A DNA stretch of 64,000 nucleotides from Leptodontidium sp. MPI-SDFR-AT-0119 (Eukaryota; Ascomycota; Leotiomycetes; Helotiales; Leptodontidiaceae): positions 868,001-932,000 of the forward strand of contig JAHLEZ010000008.1 of assembly GCA_020726505.1 (NCBI GenBank), read 5' to 3'. The notes beneath the pieces were generated by a model. That model did not search any database. It saw nothing but the letters and a program-made list of their open reading frames with translations, and was not told the DNA's origin. Of this stretch, positions 12,184 through 24,415 are shown in pieces. Made by a program: the position numbers and the translations under genes. Every line of letters begins with the position of its first letter. The first letter of the stretch is position 1.

Positions 12184-14157
12184 TCACGCCGGATTCCACG
12201 TATAGTGCGGTTGCTGCGAAGCACTCTCGTCCTTGTACTGCTCGCTTGGGAACTCATAATGATGCACCCCCGGCGCCTGACTAGTGCCATACACCGCACC
12301 GGTATCTGAGCCACTAGTCCACGATTGAATTTGTGCTTGGGTGGGGGGGAAGTAGCCAGGTGCTCTGGAAGGCATAGCTTCGTTGTTGATACTGTTGCTA
12401 ACACTAACGCCGACGCCGTACGGTGGCATATAGCGAGATCCGTATTCGGAGTAGTTGCTCGTTCCGTTGGAGAGGACTTCTAGGGGAGCGGCGTGGCGTG
12501 GGGATTTCGCTGGGCGGGGGTTGCTGTCTATGAAGCGGAGGGGGTCGCTGGTTGTTGGTGCTGATGATGGGGGGTGGTAGGCGTATTGTTGCCGGATTGG
12601 TGGCTGGAGTGCTGGCATGGTTGTTGAGGGCGGGTTGGGGTGGAGGTCTGATGCCGAGCTGTTGTTTACTTGCAGGTAGGAGTCTAGTGCTAGTGAGGGA
12701 GCTGGGTAGTTTGGTGTGTTTGGGGCCGTAGAGTGGTCTGGCGTGTGTGCCGCGTTCCAAGATTGGTAGGTTCTGGATCCTGTTAGCTCGAGCTCCTGTT
12801 TCATGATTCCATGCTGGGGAAAATAAGGTTTCTGGGGCAAGGAACGCAGAAGTCCATGTTCTTGCGGAATCCGGGGTCGTAGGAGTTGGGGAATGACTTA
12901 CGATTGTCGAACCATTGATGGAGATCCCGAAATGGTACTTGAATCAAAGGTAAACGGTGACCTTGGAAGCTCAACGACATGCGGCTTTCCCAGCTTTGCC
13001 TTTCCTTCCAGAACTGCAATACTGGGCATGGCATTCGTAGAGACGTGAAGTTCAGGTGGTTGTCCACGAGAAGACGATGATCCAACAAGAGGAATCTCCT
13101 TTCTTGCTTGAAAATTCCTTGGACTTCTACCTCTCACCACGATCGGTGACGTTGAAGTCTCGCACACGTTCATCTTGGTCCCATTCGCAAGCGTCCCAAC
13201 GACATTCAGATGCAGCGTGAAGTGCTGTTGGAGTTCTCTCCTCCGACCATTATTCGCTGTTGCGATTCGGAACTGCAACCTTCGATAGGCAATCGGGAAG
13301 ACCGTGAAATCACTATGCGCATCTGGACCTTCGTCAAATGGAAGTAATGGTATCGGTGCTGGTTCCTGTTCCTGTCCTGTTGGGATTTCTGGGGAGTTGG
13401 GAGGTGGAGTCTTCCAAGGGATCACAATCAACTTGACGACATGCCCATCGACCGACTCTGTTGCTGAAATGACCACCTCCATAGAAACGATAGGGATTCT
13501 CTCGCCCCGGTCTGTCAGTAAAGATAATGACCCTTTTGCTGTTGTAACGTTTCCAGAAATTTGGAAGAGGTTCCGTCGATAGCAAGTCAGCTCTGGTTGC
13601 ATCAACATGTTTTCTCCGGTCCCAGCTGGCGTCGCCAACTCTGACAAGAAAAACATCCCATGGATTTGCGCTGCTAGTTCAATACGCTGTACTCGTCCTT
13701 GGGCATCGAGAATGGTGTTCTTCTCGGCTAGTCTGGCAAAAGAGAGAAGTCTGTGGTCTTGGTTCATGCTTGGTTTTGGTACATCTTGATAGTCCTCTCT
13801 GAAGTTCTGAAGACTTTCCCCATACGGCGAATCATCGGTACTGTGGAAAGCTCTCTTGAGCGATGGATAGCTGTGGTGTGTATTCAAAGAAGGTGGTGAG
13901 GCTGTTAGTATCCCGTTTCCGTCTCTTGGTGCTGGTCGGGCGTGGCTGGATGGGATATCCAGAGAGCGATAGTTGCCTTTTTGAGGTCGACCATGGTATG
14001 GTATTGACATCGCAGGGGAGTGATAATTCGAGTCGTATGCAGGGGGTTGTGATGAAGTTGATGGGGGAGGATGGAGACTATTGCCTTGCCAGATGGAATG
14101 GTGGTCACCATCTTCTGGCTTGATGTTTGCCATCGTTACTGATTGCGTGATGGACAT
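12184..14157 (-). CDS. NDT80/PhoG-family transcription factor (VIB-1/XprG-like)
   Basis: Predicted nuclear DNA-binding regulator. Exon 1 is 14157-12902 and exon 2 is 12772-12184; the 129-base intron has donor GTAAGTC and a GCTAAC branch site 9 bases before the acceptor, giving 614 residues. The NDT80 immunoglobulin-like domain lies at about residues 130-350, with AEKNTILDAQGRVQRIEL, IHGMFFLSE, ELTCYRRNLFQISG, RIPIVSMEVVISATESV, QFRIATANNGRRRELQQHF and VVRGRSPRNFQARK. These match the VIB-1/XprG group, whose members control extracellular proteases, carbon/nitrogen starvation responses and heterokaryon-incompatibility genes. The tails are Pro/Ser/Tyr-rich and look disordered. The first ATG (14157) is chosen; a second in-frame ATG (MANIKPEDG) follows nine codons later. 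Which of the several ascomycete paralogues it is cannot be settled here. Confidence 0.88.
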
Positions 14158-14186
14158 CGACACATTCTCCCACTAGCGGGGAGGGA

Positions 14187-14209
14187 GGAAGGAAGGAAGG
14201 AAGGAAGGA
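14187..14209 (+). repeat. GGAA microsatellite
   Basis: About six GGAA units in tandem (TTCC on the coding strand of the NDT80-family gene), 30-50 bases upstream of its ATG and so in its 5' leader. Confidence 0.85.
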
Positions 14210-17200
14210 GAGTGAAGAAGCAAGGAAGTTTTAAAGAGTGACAAGAACGACGACGACGATGAAGAAGACGACGAAGAAGATGAAACGAGGCAAGAGTTCA
14301 AGCGCACAGAACAATGGTGATCATGTTTGCCCTCAGACCAAGCAGGCAGGGCATGGCAAGACATGGGAAGGAAAGATAGATGAAGGCCAGGCCGGAGAAT
14401 GGATGAGCTTATGCCTGGGATGGTGCTAAGCATTGATTCGGCGGTTTGCAACGAGCAAGGGCCATTTTTTCTCTCACACTCTCTCTCCCATAGGGTTTAG
14501 GGGCCAAACTTTTTGAGGGGCCGAAAGCCTCATGGCTTTAACTCCTCCTTCCTCATTCTCTAGAGCCCAGCCAGAGTGGGCAGGGTATAATGGGGTATGG
14601 ATGAGAGGGCATGGGATAGGAGGGGAGGGATATGATCATAGGAGGGGATGGGATGGGAGGGATAGGATGGGATAGGACAGGATAGCATGGCTGCTCACGA
14701 CATGGCCCCGTCGTTCACATTAGTTTCCTCATCCTTCACCCTGCTCTTCTCTTCCCCTCCCCTCTCGCCTGTCCTGCCCCCGTCACTACAGGCCTCCACA
14801 TGAACGGCAATGCAATGCCCTGCCAGCTCTTTCCAACACATTTCGGGTCTGGGCTGGCTGGCTGGCTGCCACTGGCACTGGCACCGACTGCAGCGAAGGC
14901 CGTCTAGAACAACAAACGTGGCTGGCGCGTGATCTACATTGGTGATAGTCCTGCTACTGCACCGGAACGACTTGAAGCCCATTGGATCATGCCCCAGGTG
15001 CCTAAATTCGTATCTGAGAATGATCATCGATACCCAGGAGAAGACAAGGACTGGGCGGTAGGGGAGAAGGGGAGGGGGGCCTGTCGAGGCAGGGGAGGCT
15101 GGCATCCGGAGTATATCAAAGACGTTGAACTGTCCAGGATGGGTTTCTCGAAGGGGACAGACAGCAAGGGGGAGAACCTTGTACCGCTCCCGGACAGTGG
15201 CCAGATGCAGTAGAATCCGTTGGCAGGCATCACTAAAGGGGGATTAGTGCAGCCCTTTGTAGCCGTGCTGAGAGAACTTGCTTCCCTTTCTTCCCTTTTT
15301 GCCCTTTCTTCGACTTCTCTCAACGGCCGCCCCCGGAGTGGTGGCAGCGGCAGCAGCAGCAGTAACCAGCCATGCAGTGGAGCGTATGCAGTGTAGTGGT
15401 GAGGTGCAGTGTAATGAAGTGCAGTGAGATGTCAATAAAACGGGTCTGTTCGTTCGTTCGGTACGCTGCAGGCTGTAACAGCTCTGCCACGAAACAATAC
15501 AAAACAAAAGCAAAGCAACAAAACTTGCTGTGCAGGCCTTGCCCTTCTGGCTGCTGACTACTGTAACGCCAAAACCCCTATCTGGCCCCCTCAAGAATGA
15601 AGAGAATTTTAAACACATACAGCCTCCTTCACCGTTTACCTACCCTGCCCAACTATGCCCTGCCCTGTCTTCTCCCCTCTTCTCTCAGTTAGTTCTCTTA
15701 CTCTCCTCCTTCTCTTCTCTACCAGGTCAGGGGCCCCCCAAGCAAGCGCCAAATTATTGCCCGATGGCAGATTCGCTTCGCGCCTGTGGATATCGATGGA
15801 TACCATGTCAGTCAGGACTTAATCAGCATTCAAACTGTGGTAAGGCCAGGCCAGGGTACGGCTTGGCCCCCTCCCATGCACGCATTTCCATTTCCAGTTG
15901 GGGCCCCTTTCCGTCCAGTAGGGGGAAGCTCCCGACGCCAAACCCAGCAGAATCCATCATCGAATCGACTAATGGGGCCAGCCCTGCCTCCTCTCCTCTT
16001 CTCAACGGGACGAACTGTTGCCCGCAGCACCAAACCATGCCATTCCATCCCTCCTCCGAACGGACGGCCTCGTCGCCTCAGTTACCGGCACCTGCGGGTT
16101 AATTGCCTAGACCTAGTACTTGCATTGCAGTAGACTAGATTTGACTAGACCCGCTCCGAGTGCCTACATACACACATGCTTGGCCTGCCTGCCTTCTACC
16201 CGAGTTGAGATGGATGGATGCTCGAATCTGATTCTGATATTATTCCATGGCCTACCATGAACCAGCCAGCCAGCAAAGCAAGCCTGCCTGCCAGCAAGAT
16301 CCTCCCGTCAGGGCCAGGAACCTTTTTGCTTACTTTGGGCGGCTGTGCGTGGGAGGAGTTGGAGGCGGTGAATCCGTGCAAGTCGTGGGGGTCAGTTAGA
16401 AAGTCGAACCATTACTGCGACGTAGTGATGTGATGATAGACTTCGGAGGGGCCGTTTGGCGTGAGACTCAGGATGTTCTGGAACTGAAGCCAAAGCCACC
16501 CCCAGAGCCGTTTGATCCCTCGAGGTAAATTTGTCTTAAGTCTTAAGTAGTCCGAAGGACAGCCCAACGAACCCCAAATTACGAAACAGCATCATCGGCA
16601 TCGGTAGTGGTGGACCTGGACTGGACTGCAGTGCTACCACTGCCCGCTTTGCAGGGACCGCATAGGCACTTTAGCCCCAATTCCAACGCCCCCTCCTATC
16701 GACTCAGCCCGCTAAACGATCTGATGGGCGGCACCACTGCTGGCACGAGCTTAAACGTTAATTTCGTACCCTAAGACCCAGACCATCATCGGCAGAGACG
16801 ACACAGAGACAGCGCTCGCTCCAACTACTTCTCGACCGTCCTAAGATCAGCCTCCCACGACATTTGTCGCAAGCGAGCGATAAAGAGGGGAATCAGATCG
16901 GGATACAAAGTATTTAGGAATGTGTGTCGACAATCGTTTCCAGCCTTGCGAGAGCAGAAAAAGAGAGTACTGACTCTAAATTACTTAGAACTAAAGAATT
17001 ACGATACTGCCAGTAACCAACCAACCAACCAACTAACTAACTACTGAGACCCACGGCTCTGCTTCCGTCCGTGATGACATCAAACACTCGACGTGAGACG
17101 AGACGTCCAAATAAAAGCCTTCTATTCTAGAATCCTCGTACATTATAAACAAGGCTCCGATTGGTCACTGCTGTCTTGTCTGTCGCTGGGCAGGCATTCA

Positions 17201-18267
17201 TCGGGATATTTTTTTTGTTTGGGCTTTTGCTTCAGTTTCGTTCCGCTGTTGGAACGGACTGGTAGGTGGCAGGGCCCTGCACTTGCATCTGCTTTGCATT
17301 TGCATTTGCGATGCAATGCATTTAATTCATCCGAACAAGCAAGTGACGATGCATAAAAAAACATAGAATAAAACCAGCGATGTGCATAATGATGATTTAA
17401 TTTCTATTCTCTTTCTTCGGGACCTCCGCCCTTTTACCCCGGACATATTTCATCTCATCTCATCTCGCGCGCGCAAGTCGCTCGGTCGGTCGGTACTGAA
17501 AGAAAGAGAGCGGTAACGTTGCCTGGCCTTGCCTTGCCCTTGCACCCATGCATTACAGGCATTCGTTGTGTATAGTACACGCGCCGATTGGGACGATGAA
17601 GAGAATTGAATAACAGATCGGAGAGCCGAACCCAGCAAGGAATGCAAGGAAGGGTAATTTTAAATAGCGTATATTAACGGCTACCAAGGGAGAATGAGAA
17701 GCGTGGAATGAATGAATTGGAATTAATCGGATTGGATGGATTGGATAAAAGGACCGATTGAACAGATCAAGAATCATAATATCGATATGTGAGAGGGGAG
17801 GGACCAATCACGAGCCAGCCAGGCGCGTGGGAAGGAGAAAAAACGTGGAGATGTAAATTAAATGGCTGCTGGGCTGCTGCCACGGCTTGCAGCTGCATGT
17901 CTGGCTTTGGGTTGGGTGTAGGTTTGGGTTGGAGAGCACGGCAGGAAAGCCACACCCTTTCTTGGTGCGTGCGATTTGTGTGTGTGCAACGATGCATTTC
18001 CTTTTGAGGACCGATGCGATGCCGTGTTCCGCCACGTTTTTTTGGGGAGACGGAAGGATGAGGCGCCGTTGAGAATGGGTTATGTGACCTCTTCTTTCTT
18101 CACTTGACTTTTGATTTTTGATTTTTGGAGAGGGAGGGATAGGGGGCATGTGGGGCTTGATCCAGGGAAGGAGACTTTTGGTCTGATGATTGAATGATGG
18201 GGAGCAAGCGAGGATGGCTGGGACTCGGACTGGATAGATATATAGTATGTACATTGAACTAGACATT

Positions 18268-18291
18268 GGGGGGGGGGGGGGGGGGGGGGGG
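18268..18291 (+). repeat. Poly-G run of 24
   Basis: Uninterrupted run of 24 G on the + strand in the gene-free region. Confidence 0.95.
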
Positions 18292-19952
18292 ATATGCATG
18301 TATCTGTGCAATGTATTTGGAATATGATGGGCGAAGAGATGAAGAAAAAGTAGAAGAGGAAGAGGTACTTTGATACAAAGAGCTATCACGTGGGTATACT
18401 TGACGTAATATAGGTAGGGCTGAACGGGATCGTCAGAACCGGTTTGATACCGGTTGAAGAGTCGCAAGGCAAGACAGAGATGCGGTCACAATAAGCATCG
18501 GCTGAGGGCTGTAGCTTTCAGCCGAGTTACCGGCACGGTACGTGATTTCGGCTGGCCTCGCTTGAGGAAAGGAGTTGAAAATAAAAGGGACGAATCTGAA
18601 GGCATGTAGTTTTGTTGTGAATGGTGAGTTAGGCTTGCAATCGGTCTCCATAAATAGTTCGCACTTCAACTTTTTAACATGGGATGATAAACACAAATAT
18701 ACTAAGTGCTAGAACTGTTTCGAGGGAGAAATGCAAGTTTCCCGGCCGAAGTATGGAAAGGAAACGGGAGACCACAATAACTACTGGATGCCGTGACATC
18801 TAAGCGAGCAACCTAACAGAGGTACGAATGCACCAAAAAATGAACACCACTCTTTAATTTTGCCTCCAGATCTCGTATTCGGTTTCGAGAAGGTGCCTTG
18901 CGGCTGCAGATTCACTTGACTAGAAAATGCGTTCCAATTAGCGGGAACCGGTCTTGAGACCAGCCTGACTGAAAGTGCAATCGATGAAACTTTGTCACGC
19001 GCGGGTCGGCAGCTCTTTCCTTCTCAAATAGGACACCATGGCGGATCTTTGACAACGAGCATGTAGAAGTTTGTTACAATGATGTTATTCCGAGATAAAG
19101 TATCGGGGAACGTTGGGTCTCCGATAAAATTCGCAGACGGTGAGTGCCAGGCTGAGGACAAAATCCGCGGCGTGACTACCTAGGTACGTCGGAAAACCAT
19201 GCAGCTACTTTTGTGGGATCTTTGATCGTGGGTGGTGATTGATATCTGCTAGACTCTATTTCTGAATTCGATGATACTTTTGTAGTAAGCAATATATTTA
19301 AAGACCCCGGAGGTACTCGCTGGAGGTCTGGATACTGTTAGTCGTTATTCGAGGCGGTCCTTCTCAAGCCCGTGCAACCTCACCTTCACTTGGGAAGATC
19401 AAGAGTCGAATGGTGCCTTTGAACGGAATTTTGGCTCCCATTCAGGGGAGGAACTCTGTGGTGAATCTTTAGCAAAGAACGGCCAGAATTCCGGATTGGA
19501 AGGATGCATCGACGACACGGCGATCAGAAGGTATGCCATTGCGAGTCGCGTCGGCTTGTTGCCTTTAAGGTGGAATGGAATGCGGCGAGCCTCTGAATGG
19601 GCAGCGATAACAAGCGCGACGCGTTTATTGTTGCGTGGAGGAGTTTGTTGATGTGTGCTGTGGTGTTGCTTGGTCGTAAGTGAAGAACACAAACTGCTGT
19701 CTAGATCATGTGAGCCTCTCGTGACTGGTTGGTGCTCCTCGGTTTTCGGACCTTCCGTGTCTCCCAGGTTCTTAAGCTCCTACAGATATTATGTTTGTAA
19801 TCTCCGATTTTAGTACTTCTTCGAAACTATCGTTCATATCCGAGTTGTGACATCATTGAAGGGAACTTCAAATTATTTGTGGGTGATTTTGGTGCCAGTC
19901 CAATTTCTAATGCCGGTGCGTATTTAAACGGCCACGCCAGCTGGTCTTGAGA

Positions 19953-19962
19953 ATATATATAT
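19953..19962 (+). promoter_or_regulatory. TATA-like box of the F-box locus
   Basis: An alternating AT stretch (ATATATATAT) 111-120 bases before the ATG at 20073, followed by a pyrimidine-rich leader. The position is typical of a fungal core promoter. Confidence 0.4.
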
Positions 19963-20072
19963 CTCCGCATATCTTTTGCATCATTACACTCTACCAATTC
20001 TATCTACCTTACACCCTCAAAGTCTGCATTCCCACAGCCTTTTGTACACCTATACAACCATCTACTGCCAAA

Positions 20073-21469
20073 ATGGTTCGCCTCGAGGTAATTGCTGGTG
20101 CCCCGGTCACGGAAACTCATCTCGAGTCGTTAAACCCATGTTTTATTCCATCATTGGCCGCTCAAAAGCCTAGGGTCACGTTCGAGATCCAAAACGAGCT
20201 CATGATTATGATCACTCGCTATCTCTCCAAATCAGACTGGAAATCTCCCCGCCTCGTTTCGCCTGACTTTTTAATTTCACTCTGGATTTACCTCTACATA
20301 CAGAGGTATGGTTCAGTCCCTACGTTGAGGATCTTGAAGTCTTCATGGGGATTTGCCATGAACCACGCCTGGCAAAATATGTTACGTCCGTTATCCTCGA
20401 CACCACAGCCTTTGGTGGGTAAGGTGGTCTGAACGACGACATGATGGAGCCCCAAGGCCATGGAGAAATCGATCCAAATACCGGAGAGTGGAAGATCACG
20501 AAGACCTGGACCGAGTTCAATGGACTCGATCCAGAGCCAGACCAGGTTGTGGCTTTCAAACGACATATTCAAGAAAGTCTTGCTTTTGAAAAGTGTCAAA
20601 AAGACCTTCTTTGGAAATTCACCACGGGGATTAAACGCTTGCCAAGGGCTCGGTCACTACGTCTACATTGCGGATTCGATCGGTGGAAAAAGAGCAATTC
20701 TGATGATCTGTCAAGCCAGCATCGGCCAGCTTCACCTCTAGCCAGGACAAGGCCAAGAAAGCACCACTTCGATCCGTTCATCGACCCACATCCGCAGAAT
20801 ATCTCTATTATCAAGTCTTATTACTTTGATTTCGCAATGGCTTCAATTACTGACAGCAGAGGGAAACTCGACACTCTGGATTTATCACCAAATCAGACCC
20901 CATGCAGAGCATTGATTTATCTCCATGGCATGAATTTTTCTGCTGGACGAATTGCGTTTGAATCTCTTACATCACTTAGACTGAACACAGAGATCTATGA
21001 CGCATCAGACCTAGCTTCTGAACGGGGTTTCGTGCATCTACTCATGGCAGCTAGGTCTTTGAAGCGGCTTGACATGTCAGTAAGATTATGTCGAGTATTT
21101 CGGAGCCGTAGTGTCTTTTCCTCAGATGACGACGATTTGGCCCCTCTCTTTCGCAAGCATACGATCCAGCCCTTGGAAGAATTGCGTCTTGCCAGCTTCA
21201 CAACCACGACCGAAACTCTATTTAGGATTCTGGGGCGACACCGAAAGACTCTGAAAAGACTCCACCTGCAGAAAATCACAGAGATCGAGGACAATGGGAA
21301 TTGGGTACCCGAGGTGCTTGAGTTTTGTAAGACGTATTTGAAATTGGATGCTGTTAGGATCGATTATCTGTTGCGAGATTCGGCTCGGGATAACCGACGT
21401 GTCCAAGTTTACGAAACCGACAGAACAGCTGGGTGGGGTGACTGGGATGATGTTGCAGAAACAGGGTGA
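20073..21469 (+). pseudogene. F-box/LRR-type protein gene, disrupted
   Basis: The start (AAAATGG, 20073) leads into an F-box-like segment (FEIQNELMIMITRYLSKSDWKS, about residues 36-57), as in fungal F-box adaptors of SCF ubiquitin ligases. The frame breaks in the T run at 20268-20272. Restoring one T continues the protein as FFNFTLDLPLHTEVWFSPYV and EDLEVFMGICHEP. An in-frame TAA at 20420-20422 then interrupts, after which the same frame is open to the TGA at 21467-21469 with leucine-rich ladder segments (SLRLNTEIYD, LEELRLASFTTTTETLFRIL, LKRLHLQKI). Total length is one base short of a multiple of three, agreeing with a single deletion. The two lesions together make an inactive gene likely; a local double frame change near 20660-20690 is also possible. 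Confidence 0.7.
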
Positions 21470-21926
21470 GTATGCGAGATACACTCCTCATATTGGTTCA
21501 TCATGTAGGCAGTAGGATAGAGCACTGAAGTTTTACTTTGGAAAGAAGCTCAATTAAATGAAGCTCAGCTTACCTACATGAACCTCGACAACGAAGTTGG
21601 ACCAAGATCTATGTCGGAGAACAGAAGTTTAGGTGAAATTCACTAGGGATGGAGAAAGCTTGCTCGCACTTGAAGGTAATCCCTCAGACATATCCGTAGC
21701 TCAGAAGTATCCTTGAGCATGATGGTCCTAGATCGAGAAATGGTGCGAAGCACAGAAAGTAAATTGTCATTAGAATGTTTTCCGTAATAGTCAAACAGAA
21801 CCCTACTCGACTGCTTGAATCGTACATGTAATCTTTTCTCAAATTATGCCATCCTATCGTGTCATTGGGTGTGAGCCTGCGACCCTTCATGGTCCGTCAA
21901 GCCTCCTTACTCTCCGAATTCTGCAA
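21470..21926. other. Convergent intergenic gap
   Basis: Lies between the F-box locus and the CBM1 gene, both ending here. No gene or clear repeat seen. Confidence 0.5.
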
Positions 21927-22467
21927 TTATGACTGATAGACAGTGACGACAGCGACTGCCATAGCTGGAAGTTTGCTGCAGTACGAGTACCAAACTAACA
22001 AAACTCACCATTAGCAAACCATCTCCGGTGTTAAGATTTTTGAAGGGAGATTTGACGGGAGACTCACCATCCTTGTACTTGCACACGCTATTGTTCCCGC
22101 AGGAGCCTGCACACTTGCCTACGTATCCATCTCCACCACATTGGCCCCATTCCTCAATCGGGCAATTCCCGAGCTGAGTGGGCAGACTTTGACTGGCTGT
22201 CACGGTGACGGTATAGTAGGAAGTCGAAGTGCTCTGAGGAGGCTTGCCGGTGACAGTTACGTATGCGGTTGAAGTCGAAGTAGTTGGCGTTATGGTGATA
22301 GTGACAATAGTGACAGTGCTGGTCACGGTGACGATGACTTGCTAGTACGAGACAGCAGTGAGCTAGGGAACGAAAACTACCTATTCAAGTTGACATGTTG
22401 AACTTACAGAAGAAGCAATGCTAGCCAAGGTGAACAACGAAACGAGGGCAGATTTGTTGAAACGCAT
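21927..22467 (-). CDS. Small secreted CBM1 (cellulose-binding) protein
   Basis: 133 residues from three exons: 22467-22408, 22341-22068 and 21994-21927. Introns 22407-22342 (GTAAGT...CTAG) and 22067-21995 (GTGAGT...TTAG) are both well formed. Residues 1-20 (MRFNKSALVSLFTLASIASS) are a signal peptide. A Thr/Val-rich linker follows (TVTIVTITITPT and VTVTGK-type repeats). Then a fungal CBM1 at about residues 70-113: EEWGQCGG, DGYVGKC, AGSCGNNSVC, with the closing WYSYC supplied by exon 3. Exon 3 is needed to complete the domain, which validates the second intron. There is no catalytic domain, so the protein probably binds cellulose or chitin-like polymer outside the cell. The linker precedes the CBM1 and only about 20 residues follow it. 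Confidence 0.85.
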
Positions 22468-24415
22468 GATGAAGATGGAAATGCGTATTTCTTTTAATTA
22501 TGCTATGAATTACTAAAAAGTACCTCCCCAGTAAAACCGAAAGATCAATCCACGAGGCGGGCATGAATTATATAGACAGTGCGTGAGATGAATGTTTCCC
22601 ACACGGTGACACGGTAGCCGGAACTTGATTGTTGATTCTGGCTCAATGAGGAGCCCTCAGGCTGTTTACTCGACTTCAGATGAACCATTTAGGACGGTGC
22701 CAGGGGGAGTGGAAGTGAATGTCAGCACACTTTTGATAGAGGAGGCCGGACCTGAATAAAACACGAGCCGCTGTTGCAGTATAGTAGAGTAGACAAAGAG
22801 CTGAGAAGCAAGTTAATCTATGTGTGCGATACTCGGATCCACTGACAACGTCCTCCGATAATTTGTGGCTGGGACAGATTACAATCATTTGTGATCAATT
22901 TCCACCCACTATCTCTACACGAGCACAGTCTAGGCTATGATCAATGTTCATGCTTTGCGCCACATAAAGCCACATCTGAGAAGCGTTGAGTGTCCCAACG
23001 AACAAGAAGATAGATATATTGACACATGGGACTTGGCCGGTGGGAGGACATGATCGCGGACACAATCCCTAAGAGCGATATCATGACAAAAGACAGAGAG
23101 TGCGATAGGTTGAACTATGCAGAGAGATAGAGGGATATATATAAGTGCCGATATATGTCGTGATAATGTATCAGGCATATTAATGTGCCGGGACCAGGGG
23201 CGGCTCAGGAAAGTAAACAATGCAATATCGGCCCTGGCGAGGCCGTTCTGTTCCTCAGGATCAAGCATGGATCCACAGACCTGAGACACTACGATTGGGC
23301 GACTTCGAGATCGTTGCACTCGTGGAAGAGATTCCGTCGTGGCCGGGTTGGGATACAGGCTCCTGAAATAGAACATGGTCCCAGTGATCGGGACAGGTGA
23401 TTAACCGAGACGTTATAGAAAGTTAATATTAATTGGACAAATGAACGACCCGCTCATAGGACAGGGCGAAGGGAGCTGATAGCGTTAGTTTAAACACTGT
23501 TGGAACTCTTAATTCAGCCAGTAATTGTCTCTGGGAACATTCGATTGTCCTCAATGCGAAAGTTGTGAGGTCATGGATTTGCACGTGACAAGGACGTAGG
23601 ATCGTTCCTGAAGTACAAAGAAGGACTTTTTGGAGTAAATTTTAAAGGTTTTTTTATAACTTGTTTACATTATGAATAAATGTTGGGTGTATCATAGAGT
23701 TTTGAGTTGTATGTTGGGTGGGAGATCTTGCACGGCACACAAAAGAATGCAAGAAGCGGACGTTCATTCCCCTTGCCAATTCAAGGCTGCAAAACAATCT
23801 GCTCTCTTAGACAAGGTGGTCATTGTTCTATTTGATGGACTGTTTTCTCTTGGGATTTCGACGAGAAGCATAATTCCTAAAGTAAGCCACATATTGGAGT
23901 CTTAAGATAAGAATAACACAAGAGATATGTCATATGCTGTTGATCTTTAAGAAAGCTGAAGGGCTGTTTCAATCGTAAACATCATCTTTGAAGCATCCTT
24001 AGTATGCTCGTTTTGTTTGATGACGAGATTGATAATAATATGAGCTTTCTGTCTTTAGTTTTGCTGCTCAAAGGCCCCTGAAGCAAACCATGAATACGTA
24101 ATGCAAGTTTGACCGTCCAACGCTCTCATGTACAATCGAAGCCCGCAATCAGAGCCCATATTATGGGCAATATATGAGTCTCAATCCCGCCCCTCTTAAG
24201 TCCTCATGGTTTCTTGCAACATTGGAAACTTGATCTGGAGTTGGGGGCTGGGATCCTCTCGCCTAAAAATGCGCTAGCCCTAACAAGTGGGAACGTCAAC
24301 ATTTCCACATCGCAGTTTCCTCTTCAACACACATCACCCGACGTATTTTCGGCAAATACCATCTGGTAATCTCAAAACTGAGGTTCTGAACCGCTCTGAG
24401 GATATTTGAAAAGCC
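22468..24415. other. Gene-free intergenic region
   Basis: Divergent promoters of the CBM1 gene and the SR-rich gene. A TATATAAT box is read on the minus strand at about 22566-22574, 100 bases before the CBM1 ATG. The remainder is AT-rich with short frames; no gene is supported. Confidence 0.5.
22566..22574 (-). promoter_or_regulatory. TATA box of the CBM1 gene
   Basis: TATATAATT on the minus strand, 99-107 bases before the start codon at 22467. Confidence 0.5.

Larger units (their letters stand above)
14158..20072. other. 5.9-kb gene-free region upstream of the NDT80-family gene
   Basis: No supported gene. The proximal part (14160-14300) has GGAA and GAC/GAAGA repeats. Bases 14580-14690 carry many AGGGG/GGGAT blocks resembling clustered stress-type (CCCCT) elements read on the minus strand. 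Further out are a 24-base G run (18268-18291) and mixed sequence. Such a long promoter or leader is common for developmental regulators in filamentous fungi, but non-coding RNAs cannot be excluded by eye. Confidence 0.5.

Noticed and set aside
15530..16102. 190-codon open frame on the + strand
   Set aside because: Compositionally biased (Pro/Ser/Leu), no recognisable motif, and it lies in the long gene-free region; chance openness is likely.
17808..18467. 219-codon open frame on the - strand across the poly-G run
   Set aside because: The frame contains a poly-Pro tract produced by the G homopolymer and otherwise random-looking sequence.
19399..19692. 97-codon frame on the - strand with protein-like composition
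   Set aside because: No domain, splice or promoter support beyond an ATG; it could be a small gene but I cannot separate it from chance.
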